NCBI GenBank assembly: GCA_025360745.1
Contig: JANYBP010000011.1
Location: 1 to 64,000 of the forward strand
From: a bacterium
Lineage (GTDB): Bacteria; Verrucomicrobiota; Kiritimatiellia; CAIKKV01; CAIYGI01
Direction: 5' to 3'
Length of the DNA: 64,000 nucleotides
Shown in pieces: positions 9,117 through 17,400 of the stretch. The number at the start of each line of letters is the position of its first letter. Within the stretch, counting starts at the first letter, position 1. The notes below the pieces were generated by a model, which saw nothing but the letters and a program-made list of their open reading frames with translations, searched no databases and was not told the DNA's origin. Both the position numbers and the translations under genes were made by a program.

Positions 9117-10367
9117 TCAACCCGCGGTTGGCGGCGGCACGCTGGGGACGGTCAACAACCGCACGGTTTCGCGGGCGATCATCAATTCCTCGTTGGTCGG
9201 CATGACAATCGCCTTCAGCCGGCTTTCGGGAGTGCTGATGGTGGCGCCGGCGCCGATGGCGGACTGGTTGGCCGTGTCGTCGGGGAAGCAGTTCAGGCAG
9301 GCCAGCTGGCGCAGCACCAGCGCGCGGATATAGGCGCTGTTTTCCCCGACGCCGCCGGTGAAAACGAGCGCGTCCGCGCCGCCGAGGATCGTGAAGTAGG
9401 AGCCGATGTAGGATACGAGGCGGTGGACGAACATGCGAATCGCGCGGCGCGCCTGGAGATTGCCGTCCTCGGCGGCGGCGATGTTGTCGCGCATGTCGCC
9501 GCTGCCGATGCCGGACAGTCCCAGCAGGCCGCTCTGCTTGTTGAGCAGATTGTCGATCTGATCGGCGCTCATGCCGTTGCGGACGAGGTGCAGCACGACG
9601 GCCGGGTCTATATCGCCCGAGCGCGTGCCCATGATCAGACCGTTCAGGGCGGTCATGCCCATGCTTGTATCGAGCACGTTGCCGCGGTCCACCGCGGTGA
9701 TGCTGGCGCCGTTTCCGAGGTGGGCTGTGATCAGCCGCAATTCCCCGATCGGCCGCTGCAGGTACTGCGCCGTGGCCTGCGAGACGAACTTGTGCGAGGT
9801 GCCATGGAAGCCGTATTTGCGGATGCCGTATTTCTCGTAGTATTCGTAGGGAATGGCGTAGAGGTAAGTCCAGGGCGGCATGGTGTGGTGAAAGGCCGTG
9901 TCGAAGACGGCGATGTTGGGCACACCGGAAAAGACGCGCTCGCAGGACTCGATGCCGCCGAGGTTGGCGGGATTATGCAGCGGGGCGATGCTGAAGCACT
10001 CGCGGATGGTCTCCTTGACCTGCGTGTTGACGATCACCGAGTCGTGAAACACGTCGCGTCCATGCACCACGCGGTGGCCGATGGCGTCAACCTCTTCGAG
10101 ACTGCGCAAAACGCCGCCCGCCGGATCCACGAGTTGGGCGCAGACCAGACGCAGCGCGTCATCGTGATTCGCCACCTGGACGGGTTTCTTGAACACCAGA
10201 CCGTCCGCGATCCGTTCGTAGTTCATGGTCGGCCGGCCCTGGCCGATGCGGTCCACGATGCCTTTGGCGAGCACCCGCTCGGGCGCCATCGAGTAGACGG
10301 TGAATTTCAGGGACGAACTGCCGGAATTGACAACCAGCACATGAGTTGGCGCGGAAGAAGATTTCAT
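9117..10367 (-). CDS. ackA: Acetate kinase
   Basis: 416 aa, normal length. Converts acetyl phosphate and ADP to acetate and ATP, or the reverse, in the cytoplasm. Family signatures are all present: VVNSGSSSLKF at the N-terminus (phosphate loop), GHRVVHG, the YGFHGTSHKFV stretch, HLGNGASITAV, DTSMGMTALNG, TRSGDIDP and FTGGVGENSAYIR near the C-terminus. No Shine-Dalgarno is evident before ATG 10367. No phosphotransacetylase gene is next to it; it is encoded elsewhere or absent. Suggests fermentative acetate formation or acetate activation. Confidence 0.95.
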   Translation of the reverse strand: MKSSSAPTHVLVVNSGSSSLKFTVYSMAPERVLAKGIVDRIGQGRPTMNYERIADGLVFKKPVQVANHDDALRLVCAQLVDPAGGVLRSLEEVDAIGHRVVHGRDVFHDSVIVNTQVKETIRECFSIAPLHNPANLGGIESCERVFSGVPNIAVFDTAFHHTMPPWTYLYAIPYEYYEKYGIRKYGFHGTSHKFVSQATAQYLQRPIGELRLITAHLGNGASITAVDRGNVLDTSMGMTALNGLIMGTRSGDIDPAVVLHLVRNGMSADQIDNLLNKQSGLLGLSGIGSGDMRDNIAAAEDGNLQARRAIRMFVHRLVSYIGSYFTILGGADALVFTGGVGENSAYIRALVLRQLACLNCFPDDTANQSAIGAGATISTPESRLKAIVMPTNEELMIARETVRLLTVPSVPPPTAG

Positions 10368-10449
10368 TTTGTAACCGATCGGTACGGAAAAAGGTCCAGT
10401 TCCAATTGCTTGCGGTCGGTGAGGCGGGAACTCATCGTCACGCCGGAAA

Positions 10450-10479
10450 CTTTTAGCATAAACATCGCGGCAGGGACAA
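10450..10479 (-). promoter_or_regulatory. Candidate ackA promoter
   Basis: On the minus strand TTGTCC (10479-10474), an 18 bp spacer, then TGC-TAAAAG (10458-10450), an extended -10 form. Initiation would fall near 10443, giving a leader of about 75 nt. A perfect palindrome ACCGATCGGT (10374-10383) lies in that leader and could be an operator. Confidence 0.4.
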
Positions 10480-10520
10480 GCCGCCCGGGAATGGGGCGGC
10501 GATGTGGAGAAACATGGTAG

Positions 10521-10541
10521 GGCGGCCTCGCCGAGGCCGCC
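10521..10541. repeat. Intergenic hairpin GGCGGCCTC-gcc-GAGGCCGCC
   Basis: Nine-bp perfect arms with a 3 nt loop, between the divergent ackA and 10663 promoters. Same general style as the other intergenic hairpins in the window; single copy here. Confidence 0.5.
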
Positions 10542-10600
10542 GGGAGCAGAATGAGAACAGGCGGTGGGTGTGTGTAGAGCGAAGACGGCGCGCTTTGCGA

Positions 10601-10630
10601 TTGCCAGAACTCGAAGGCGGCGGGTATTAT
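10601..10630 (+). promoter_or_regulatory. Promoter of leader ORF and 10663 gene
   Basis: TTGCCA (10601-10606), 18 bp spacer, TATTAT (10625-10630). The expected start is about 10637, exactly the ATG of a nine-codon leader ORF. Confidence 0.55.
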
Positions 10631-10636
10631 GTCCGC

Positions 10637-10666
10637 ATGCTTAACCTTGGAGTCATCGTTTCATGA
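10637..10666 (+). CDS. Possible leaderless nine-codon leader peptide
   Basis: ATG 10637 lies 6 nt after the TATTAT -10 box, so the transcript could begin with this codon. It encodes MLNLGVIVS and its TGA overlaps the ATG of the next gene (ATGA at 10663-10666). The Shine-Dalgarno-like TTGGAG for the large gene sits inside it. I infer that ribosomes loading on the leaderless end may be coupled into the large gene. The peptide sequence need not matter. Confidence 0.35.
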   Translation: MLNLGVIVS

Positions 10667-13600
10667 GCGAACAACGCGCGTGGTGGACACGGCTGGCCGC
10701 ACCGGTATGCGGTCTGGCGGCCCTGGCAACATATCTGGTGACGCTGAGCCGCGGCGCGTTCCCAGGCGAATCGGCGCGGATGCTGGCCGAGCATGCGGGG
10801 CTGACGCCGTTCGGCACGCCCAACAACCCGCTCTGGGATCTGGCCATGGCGTTGATCGGGCGGCTGCCGTTCGGCGACCTGGCGGCAAACATGAACGTGT
10901 TCGGCGCGCTGTGCGGCGCGGCGGTGGTGGCGGTGCTGACGCATGTGGTGGGACTCTTTTTGCGAAGCGTGATCGAGACCGTCCCGGAACACCGGCGGCA
11001 GATGGACTGGGCCGTGACGCTGGGCGCGCTGGGCGCCGGGCTATTTCTGACGTTCAGTCTGCCTTTCTGGATGGCGTCCAACCGCGCGCACACGGCCAGT
11101 TTAAGTTTGCTGCTGCTGGCGTGCGCGGCCTGGCTGATGCACTCCCTCTGGCGGCGCTTCCGGCTGTCCACGGCGGCCGGACTGGCCTTCCTGTGCGGGA
11201 TCGGCGTGGTGGAATCGTCAGCCTTTATCGCGGCGGCGCCCGTGCTTGCGCTGGCGACGCTCTATCTGGCGTGGCGTGAGGAACGGCTGGGCTCTACGGG
11301 TTTTTGGACCTTGTCGCCGCTGGCCGGACTGGCGGGACTGGCATTGCTGGGCGAGACGGTGTGGCGCTACATGCAGAGCGACGGCTGGCTGCTCAGCGGG
11401 TCGCCCCCGTGGTACCGGGTCATGGCCCACATTCTGGTCGGCAACGCGCGCGAGTTGGCCGGCAGTCTGCAGCAGGTCGGTTTTTTGATAGTGATTCTAA
11501 TCGGCATTGTGCCGTTCGTGACCATGTTTTTCATTGTCCGCCGGGCGCTCAACGAGGAGCGCGACCGGGGATTCTATTTTCTGCACCTGGTCTTGACCGT
11601 GATCCTCGCGGGTGTCATTTACAACGCGCCGTATGCGCCGTGGCGCATGACGGGGCTGGGCGCGCTGCGGGTTACGCCCTACGCGCTGATGGCCGTCACC
11701 TGGGGCTACCTGCTGGCTTACTGGGCCCGGCTTTCCCTGCTGCTGTGGGATGAAGAGGCTGCGGGGGCGCGGCGCTGGTTTCGCCACTGGGGCGGTCCCC
11801 TGCTGGCCGGTCTCGGCGTGCTGGCGGCCGCGGCGACCGCCTGGTTCAACGTCACGCTGGCGGACGCGCGCGAAGCCGGCGCGATCAACGCCTACGCCCG
11901 CGCCGTCGTGCAAAGCATGGACGGGCGCTCCCTGCTGCTGACCGATGGCGTGCTGGACGACAATATCGCGCTTGCCGGACGCGATCTGCGCTCGCCCGTG
12001 CAGGTGATCAACCTGCGCTGGACCGCGAACGCAAATTACATGCGGACGATCGAACGCCACTTAAAGAATCCGCGCCTGAAAAGCCTGCTCGAAGTCGGCG
12101 GGCTGCCGTTGCTGAGGGAGTGGATCGCCACGGAACCAGGGATCGAAAACAAGCTTGCGATCATGCCCCTGCCGGATCTCTGGCTGGCTGCGGGGCGCCA
12201 GGCGGCGCCAAACACACTGGTTTTCTTCGGTTATCGCGAAGGGCAGGATTGTAATCTTGAAGCGCTCTGGAAGGCGCAGACCGCCTTCTCGCGGGAACTT
12301 TTCCTGGCCGACCTGCTGCGCGTCGTCGCCGAGCGCGGCATGCTGGCGCCGCTGGCGCAGCAGTTGCTGCGGCACGCCAGCATGGTGGCCAACAACCTGG
12401 GCGTGTTGCTTGAAGACAGCAAGCGCGACGCCGACGCCTGGGAAGCCTACCGGCGCGCGCGGGCGATCACACCGGACAACATCAGCGCGATGATGAACCA
12501 GTACGCCATGCTGCGGCGCGGCTATGAAACGGCCGATCCCGAGATGGTGGTGGCCGATTTCGAGGATGCCATGGGGCGGATCAAGGAGCATTACCGCATC
12601 TGGGCGGTGTCGCGCTACTACGGTTATATCCGTCTGCCGGAGGCGTTCGTGGACCTGGGCATGACCTGGGCGCTTTCCGGGCAGCCCGGCATGGCCGTCA
12701 TCGGGCTGAAGAAAGCCATCGAGCTTTCGCCGGCCGGACAGACCGACAGACTGACCGCCTCGCTGGCCGGGGTCTACCTCGGCAGCGACCAGATCGAAGA
12801 GGGCGAGACGCTCTTCAAGCAACTCCTGGATCGCAACCCGAAGAACAGCGGCGCGCTGCTGGGCCTGGCGCGGGCGGCCATCCGGCGCCGCCACTTCCCC
12901 GAGGCGACCGAGTACCTGAAACGGGCCGAGCAACTCGGCGTGCCCAAGGAACGGCTGGCGCTCGATTATGCCGTGATGGAGCTCCTGACCGGCAAGACCG
13001 ACCAGGCCCGTGTGACTTTGCAGGAAGTTGTCGATCTGGCGCCAGACCTGACGGCGGGCTGGGCGCTGCTGGCGACGGTCATGATCAAGCAGAAGGACAT
13101 GACGGCGCTGCGCGAAGTCGAGCGCAAACTGGCCGCGGCGGGCAAGAACGATTATGTGGCGTTGATGGTGCGCGGACAGATTGTCATGGCGCGCGCGGAC
13201 CTGCCGGAGGCCCGCAAATTATTCGAACAGGCCCTGACGATGCGCGCCTCGAGCACGGAAGCCCTGGAAATCCTGCTGCAACTCGATGTGCGCGAGGCGC
13301 GCGCCGACTTCGCGGAGGCGCATGTGAAGATGCTTTTGACTTTGCAGCCCGACAGCGCCTTCGGCAATTACGTGCTGGGATCGTTGCAGGTCCGGCGCAG
13401 CGAACTCGTGCTGGCCGAGACTTCCTTCCGGCGCAGCGTCGAGAAGGTGCGCGCCTTCGCCCCGCTGAACGACCTGGCCTGGGTGCTGCAGGAACGCAAC
13501 TCCCTGGGCGAAGCCGAACAAGTGGCCCGCGAGGCGCTGGCGATCAACCAGGAGGCTTACGTCGCCTGGGACACGCTGGGCGTGCTGCTGATCAAGCAGG

Positions 13601-13818
13601 GGCGTTACCCGGAGGCCCTGGAGGCGCTGCTCAGGGCCGGCAAACTTAACCCCTCCGAACCCTCCGTGCAAATCCATCTGGCCGAGGCCTATCTCAAGAA
13701 CGGCGACAAAAAGAAAGCCGGCAAACTGGCCGGCGAGCTGATGAACTCCAGCGCGGTATTGTCGATCAAGGACCGCGAAACGCTGCGCGCCATACGCGAC
13801 GCCGTCGGCGCGCAATAG
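10663..13818 (+). CDS. DUF2723-type membrane protein with C-terminal TPR repeats
   Basis: 1051 aa. Residues about 10-410 contain around ten hydrophobic segments (for example LAALATYLVTL, VVAVLTHVVGLFL, FLIVILIGIVPFVTMFFIV, GPLLAGLGVLAAAATAW). Early charged/polar motifs (TLSRGAFPGESARML, TPNNPLWDLAM) and FWMASNRAHTASL resemble the DUF2723/protein-O-mannosyltransferase-like family. From about residue 560 to the end there are TPR-type helix pairs (AWEAYRRARAITPDN, AVIGLKKAIELSP, EATEYLKRAEQLG, ARKLFEQALTMR, EALEALLRAGKLNPSEP). Likely an integral membrane glycosyltransferase-like protein with a protein-interaction arm. Start ATG 10663 has GGAG 10 nt upstream, inside the leader ORF. Confidence 0.7.
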   Translation: MSEQRAWWTRLAAPVCGLAALATYLVTLSRGAFPGESARMLAEHAGLTPFGTPNNPLWDLAMALIGRLPFGDLAANMNVFGALCGAAVVAVLTHVVGLFLRSVIETVPEHRRQMDWAVTLGALGAGLFLTFSLPFWMASNRAHTASLSLLLLACAAWLMHSLWRRFRLSTAAGLAFLCGIGVVESSAFIAAAPVLALATLYLAWREERLGSTGFWTLSPLAGLAGLALLGETVWRYMQSDGWLLSGSPPWYRVMAHILVGNARELAGSLQQVGFLIVILIGIVPFVTMFFIVRRALNEERDRGFYFLHLVLTVILAGVIYNAPYAPWRMTGLGALRVTPYALMAVTWGYLLAYWARLSLLLWDEEAAGARRWFRHWGGPLLAGLGVLAAAATAWFNVTLADAREAGAINAYARAVVQSMDGRSLLLTDGVLDDNIALAGRDLRSPVQVINLRWTANANYMRTIERHLKNPRLKSLLEVGGLPLLREWIATEPGIENKLAIMPLPDLWLAAGRQAAPNTLVFFGYREGQDCNLEALWKAQTAFSRELFLADLLRVVAERGMLAPLAQQLLRHASMVANNLGVLLEDSKRDADAWEAYRRARAITPDNISAMMNQYAMLRRGYETADPEMVVADFEDAMGRIKEHYRIWAVSRYYGYIRLPEAFVDLGMTWALSGQPGMAVIGLKKAIELSPAGQTDRLTASLAGVYLGSDQIEEGETLFKQLLDRNPKNSGALLGLARAAIRRRHFPEATEYLKRAEQLGVPKERLALDYAVMELLTGKTDQARVTLQEVVDLAPDLTAGWALLATVMIKQKDMTALREVERKLAAAGKNDYVALMVRGQIVMARADLPEARKLFEQALTMRASSTEALEILLQLDVREARADFAEAHVKMLLTLQPDSAFGNYVLGSLQVRRSELVLAETSFRRSVEKVRAFAPLNDLAWVLQERNSLGEAEQVAREALAINQEAYVAWDTLGVLLIKQGRYPEALEALLRAGKLNPSEPSVQIHLAEAYLKNGDKKKAGKLAGELMNSSAVLSIKDRETLRAIRDAVGAQ

Positions 13819-13870
13819 GCCGGCCCGCGGTTTGCTGCAACCAGGCAAGTGACGTGCAAACTGACCAGGG

Positions 13871-13891
13871 GCGCAAGCGGGGCGCTTGCGC
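13871..13891. repeat. Hairpin repeat GCGCAAGCG-NNN-CGCTTGCGC, copy 2
   Basis: Same nine-bp arms and same CACG flank as 6602-6622, with loop GGG. Lies 53 bp after the stop of the 10663 gene. Confidence 0.6.
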
Positions 13892-13944
13892 CACGAAGCA
13901 CACCATGCGGCGCTGACCCATTACTGGTTGCATGATTTTTGCCG

Positions 13945-13973
13945 TTGACATTGGCCGCGGATGTTTCTATAAG
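13945..13973 (+). promoter_or_regulatory. Strong promoter of trpE
   Basis: TTGACA (13945-13950), 17 bp spacer, TATAAG (13968-13973): the best sigma-70-type match in the window. The ATG of trpE begins 8 nt after the -10 box, so the mRNA should be leaderless or nearly so. There is no room for a leader peptide or attenuator. Confidence 0.75.
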
Positions 13974-13980
13974 TAGAAAC

Positions 13981-15441
13981 ATGATCTCACCCAACGAGTC
14001 TGAATATGTGCGGCTGGCGGCGGAATATGACGTGATTCCGGTGGTCAAGGAACGCATGGCGGACATGGAAACGCCGGTCACCGTGCTGCGCCGTTTCGTG
14101 GATCGCGAAACGGTGTTTCTGCTGGAATCCATGGAGGGCGGCGAAACCTGGGGTCGCTATTCGTTTGTCGGCGTGAACCCGGAACCGTTTCTGGACGTGG
14201 ATCACAGTCATGGCCCGACCGGACACCTGGAGCGCCTGCGCGAGGTGTACAAAGGCGTGCGCGTTGCGCCCATGGCGGGCTTGCCGCGCTTCATCGGCGG
14301 CGTGGTCGGCTTTCTGGGATACGAGGCCGCGGAGGAGTTCGAACGGCTGCCGGCGCCCAAGACTGCGGCCGGGCCGTTCGCCGGCCCGCGCAGCCGCTTC
14401 GTGCGCGCGAACCAGGTGATTGTTTTCGACAATCTGCGCCATACGATCAAGATCGTCGTGGGTTCGCGTCCGGCGCTGCACAGTTCGCCGCAGGCCGCCT
14501 ATGCCGCCGCGGCGCTGGCGATCGAAGGCATCGAAACGACGCTGAGCCGTCCGGCGGAGCCGATGACGGAGACCGCCTCGGGCGCGGTCGAGTTCAGCTC
14601 GAACATGACGCCCGACGCCTACCGCGGGATGGTCGCCGCCGCGAAACGCTACATTCAGGCCGGGGACATCATTCAAACCGTGCTGAGCCAGCGCTTTACG
14701 GCGCGGACGCGGCTCTCGCCCTTCACACTCTACCGGGCCCTGCGGCTGCTGAACCCGTCGCCTTACACCTTCTTTCTCAAAATCGGCGGACAGACGCTGG
14801 TGGGCTCTTCGCCGGAGGTGATGGTGCGCCTCACCGGCAGCCGGATCGAGATCCGTCCGATCGCCGGCACCCGGCCGCGCGGGGCCACGGAGGCGCGCGA
14901 CCGCGAACTGGCGAGCGAACTGCTGGCGGACGAGAAGGAACGCGCGGAACATGTGATGCTGGTGGATTTGGCGCGCAACGACATCGGCCGCATCGCCACG
15001 ATCGGCAGCGTGCAGGTGACCGAGTCCATGATCGTGGAACGCTACAGCCATGTGATGCACCTCGTGTCGCACGTCGAAGGCGTGCTGCGCAAGGGACTGG
15101 ACGCTTACGACGTGATCGCGGCGAGTTTTCCGGCCGGCACGCTGAGCGGTGCGCCCAAGATTCGCGCCATGGAGATCATTCACGAACTGGAACCGGAACC
15201 GCGCGGCGCCTACGGCGGCGCGGTCGGGTATCTGAGTTATGACGGCAACATGGATCTGGCGATCACCATCCGGACGCTGGATGTGCGCGACGGCCAGGTC
15301 TCGGTGCAGGCCGGCGCGGGGATCGTCTACGATTCCGATCCCGAGCGGGAGTATCAGGAAACCTGTCAAAAAGCCCGCGCCCTGCGGGCCGCGGTTGAAC
15401 TGGCCGCGCGCGGGCTGGATTTGGGGGAAAACGCAAAATGA
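13981..15441 (+). CDS. trpE: Anthranilate synthase component I
   Basis: 486 aa from ATG 13981. The ORF-track start (TTG 13939) lies upstream of the promoter and is rejected. The enzyme makes anthranilate from chorismate using ammonia delivered by TrpG. The N-terminal half has LLESMEGGETWGRYSF, including the LLES element of the tryptophan feedback site. The C-terminal chorismate-binding domain has AGDIIQTVLSQRF, IAGTRPRGAT, DEKERAEHVMLVDLARND, and FPAGTLSGAPKIRAMEII. No Shine-Dalgarno is present, consistent with leaderless translation. First gene of the trp operon; its stop overlaps trpG by ATGA. Confidence 0.96.
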   Translation: MISPNESEYVRLAAEYDVIPVVKERMADMETPVTVLRRFVDRETVFLLESMEGGETWGRYSFVGVNPEPFLDVDHSHGPTGHLERLREVYKGVRVAPMAGLPRFIGGVVGFLGYEAAEEFERLPAPKTAAGPFAGPRSRFVRANQVIVFDNLRHTIKIVVGSRPALHSSPQAAYAAAALAIEGIETTLSRPAEPMTETASGAVEFSSNMTPDAYRGMVAAAKRYIQAGDIIQTVLSQRFTARTRLSPFTLYRALRLLNPSPYTFFLKIGGQTLVGSSPEVMVRLTGSRIEIRPIAGTRPRGATEARDRELASELLADEKERAEHVMLVDLARNDIGRIATIGSVQVTESMIVERYSHVMHLVSHVEGVLRKGLDAYDVIAASFPAGTLSGAPKIRAMEIIHELEPEPRGAYGGAVGYLSYDGNMDLAITIRTLDVRDGQVSVQAGAGIVYDSDPEREYQETCQKARALRAAVELAARGLDLGENAK

Positions 15442-16046
15442 TCGTGATGCTCGATAACTACGACTCGTTCACCTACAACCTGGTCCAGATGCTGGGCGGG
15501 CTGGGGGCGGACCTGCGGGTGTTCCGCAACGATGCCACAACCGTGGACGCGATCGTGGCGCTGGCGCCCGATGCCGTGGTGATTTCGCCCGGGCCATGCA
15601 CTCCCGAGAAAGCCGGAATTTCCGTGGCCTTGATCCGGCGCATGAGCGGAAAGGCGCCGCTGCTGGGCGTCTGCCTCGGCCACCAGTCCATCGGCGTGGC
15701 CTTCGGCGCGACCGTCGCGGGCGCGCAACGCATCATGCACGGCAAGGTGTCGCAGGTCAGTTTCACGGAAGGCGCCTCGCCGCTTTACCGCGGGCTCTCC
15801 AATCCCTTCACCGCCGGGCGCTACCATTCCCTCGCCGTGACGGCGTCGAGCGTGCCGGAAACGTTGATCCCCGACGCCTTCAGCGAGGACGGCGAGATCA
15901 TGGGCATGCATCACAGCACACATCCGACCTACGGCGTGCAGTTCCATCCCGAGTCCGTCCTGACCCCGACGGGAAAAAGATTGCTGAGGAACTTTTTGGA
16001 ACTCACTACACGAGGTGGGGGGTGGAAGGTGGAGGGTGGAAGGTGA
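15438..16046 (+). CDS. trpG: Anthranilate synthase component II (glutamine amidotransferase)
   Basis: 202 aa. Releases ammonia from glutamine for TrpE. Class I amidotransferase features: DNYDSFTYNLVQ at the start, oxyanion loop SPGPCTPE, nucleophile Cys in LLGVCLGHQSIG, and HPESVLTPTG with the catalytic His-Glu. The start overlaps the trpE stop (ATGA at 15438), so the pair is probably translationally coupled. The last dozen residues (TRGGGWKVEGGR) are encoded by the word-like GGTGGAAGGTGGAGG repeat found in other intergenic spots. The natural end of the protein was probably lost and replaced. Confidence 0.95.
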   Translation: MIVMLDNYDSFTYNLVQMLGGLGADLRVFRNDATTVDAIVALAPDAVVISPGPCTPEKAGISVALIRRMSGKAPLLGVCLGHQSIGVAFGATVAGAQRIMHGKVSQVSFTEGASPLYRGLSNPFTAGRYHSLAVTASSVPETLIPDAFSEDGEIMGMHHSTHPTYGVQFHPESVLTPTGKRLLRNFLELTTRGGGWKVEGGR

Positions 16047-16053
16047 AAAATCG

Positions 16054-16251
16054 CCACGGATTACACGGATGGCACGAATAAGAAAGATTTAACTGCGAAA
16101 CACGCTAAAAGCGCGAAAATGGCTGGTTGGCGGATCAACCATGGCAACTTAAAAGTCTTCGAATTACCCAGGTAATTCTTTTCGCGCCTTTCGCGTGTTT
16201 CGTAGTTGAATAGCCCTTTTAGATTATCCGTGACATCAGTGTAATCCGTGG
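16054..16251. repeat. Fold-back repeat element between trpG and trpD
   Basis: The 270 bp trpG-trpD gap is mostly one imperfect inverted repeat. Outer arms CCACGGATTACAC (16054-16066) and GTGTAATCCGTGG (16239-16251) match perfectly. Inner arms 16088-16119 (ACTGCGAAACACGCTAAAAG) and 16179-16210 pair with few mismatches. The loop holds two smaller hairpins (GGTTG-gcggat-CAACC; GAATTACC-CA-GGTAATTC). In the trp mRNA this would form a long stem, which might set processing or relative expression. The sequence words recur near 18160, 19040, 40921 and 42190. Confidence 0.7.
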
Positions 16252-16316
16252 TCAAAGAACCTGCTGGTCATGCGTGATGGGATCGCTGAGCGATGCCGGA
16301 AGGAAAGAATCTCGCA

Positions 16317-17324
16317 ATGAAAACCTTTTTAAAGCATGTGGCGGAACGAAAGGCGCTGTCGGAGACGGAGGCGACCACGGCCTTCGATCTGATCATGGCC
16401 GGCGCCGCGACACCGGCCCAGATCGGCGCGCTGCTGATGGGATTGCGCGTGCGCGGCGAGACGGTGGATGAAATCGCCGGCGCGGCGGGCTCGATGCGGC
16501 GGCACGCGGTCTTCGTGGATCCGCGCGGCCTGCCGGTGATCGACACCTGCGGCACGGGCGGCGACGGCGCCAGCACCTTCAACATCTCCACGGCGGCGGC
16601 GCTGGTGGCGGCGGGCGCCGGCGTGCCCGTTGCCAAACACGGCAACCGGGCCGTCACCAGCAAGTGCGGCTCGGCCGACGTGCTGGCCGCGCTGGGCGTC
16701 AACATCGAGGCGCCGCCCGATACGATGGAAGCCTGCCTGCACGAATTCGGGCTGGCCTTTCTGTATGCGCCGGCCCTGCATCCGGCCATGAAACACGCGG
16801 GCGTGGTGCGGCGCGAGCTCGGTATGCGCACGATCTTCAACGTGCTCGGTCCGCTCGCCAATCCGGCGGGCGCCAAATGTCAGGTGCTGGGAGTGTTCGC
16901 GCCGGAATTGACCGAAATGCTGGCCGAGGTGCTGCGCCGGCTGGGCAGCAGGCGGGTGTTCGTGGTGCATGGACATGACGGGTTGGACGAAATCACCACC
17001 ACCGCCCGCACACGGGTGAGCGAATTGCACAATGGCCGCATCAAGACCTACGACCTCGATCCGCTGGAGTTTTTCGAGGAACTGGCCAAACCCGCGGAGC
17101 TGGCGGGCGGCGATCCGGCGGAAAATGCCGGCATTATCCGGCGTATCCTGGCGGGCGAAAAGGGCCCGCGCCGGAATATCGTCTGCCTCAACGCCGCCGC
17201 CGGCCTGGTGGCGGGCGGCAAGGCGGATAATTTGCGCGAGGGCTTGAAACTGGCCGAAGCCGCGCTGGACAGCGGCCGCGCCGAAGAGGTGCTGCAGAAA
17301 CTGGTCAGGCGGACGAATGGGTGA
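16317..17324 (+). CDS. trpD: Anthranilate phosphoribosyltransferase
   Basis: 335 aa from ATG 16317, preferred over 16293 because AGGAAAG lies about 10 nt upstream. Transfers phosphoribose from PRPP to anthranilate. Motifs: DTCGTGGDGASTFNIST (PRPP/Mg binding), KHGNRAVTSKCGSADVL, HPAMKHAGVVRRELGMRTIFN and LGPLANPAGA. Length is normal. It is the last trp gene before the inserted island; the island starts within 80 bp of its stop. Confidence 0.96.
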   Translation: MKTFLKHVAERKALSETEATTAFDLIMAGAATPAQIGALLMGLRVRGETVDEIAGAAGSMRRHAVFVDPRGLPVIDTCGTGGDGASTFNISTAAALVAAGAGVPVAKHGNRAVTSKCGSADVLAALGVNIEAPPDTMEACLHEFGLAFLYAPALHPAMKHAGVVRRELGMRTIFNVLGPLANPAGAKCQVLGVFAPELTEMLAEVLRRLGSRRVFVVHGHDGLDEITTTARTRVSELHNGRIKTYDLDPLEFFEELAKPAELAGGDPAENAGIIRRILAGEKGPRRNIVCLNAAAGLVAGGKADNLREGLKLAEAALDSGRAEEVLQKLVRRTNG

Positions 17325-17366
17325 GGTCAGAGTTGTGAACAGTAAAATAGAAAGCGAAAGTTGATA

Positions 17367-17394
17367 TTGACAACATACGTCATTGGCGTATAGT
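17367..17394 (+). promoter_or_regulatory. Toxin-antitoxin promoter with overlapping operator
   Basis: TTGACA (17367-17372), 16 bp spacer, TATAGT (17389-17394); ATG follows after 6 nt. An inverted repeat ATACG-tcattgg-CGTAT (17375-17379 and 17387-17391) spans the spacer and the start of the -10 box. That position suits repression by the HTH antitoxin encoded downstream. Confidence 0.65.
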
Positions 17395-17400
17395 GACACC

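Noticed and set aside
9062-9129. AACCGCGGG/CCCGCGGTT inverted repeat as a terminator
   Set aside because: The 50 nt loop and lack of a T-run make an intrinsic terminator unlikely; one arm lies in the ackA coding end.
13981-14010. trp leader peptide/attenuator or T-box before trpE or glyQS
   Set aside because: The trpE promoter leaves no leader, and no T-box-like TGGNACCGCG or specifier stem was seen upstream of glyQS.
13987-15369. 460-codon minus-strand ORF opposite trpE
   Set aside because: Exact shadow of trpE, which has full family motifs.
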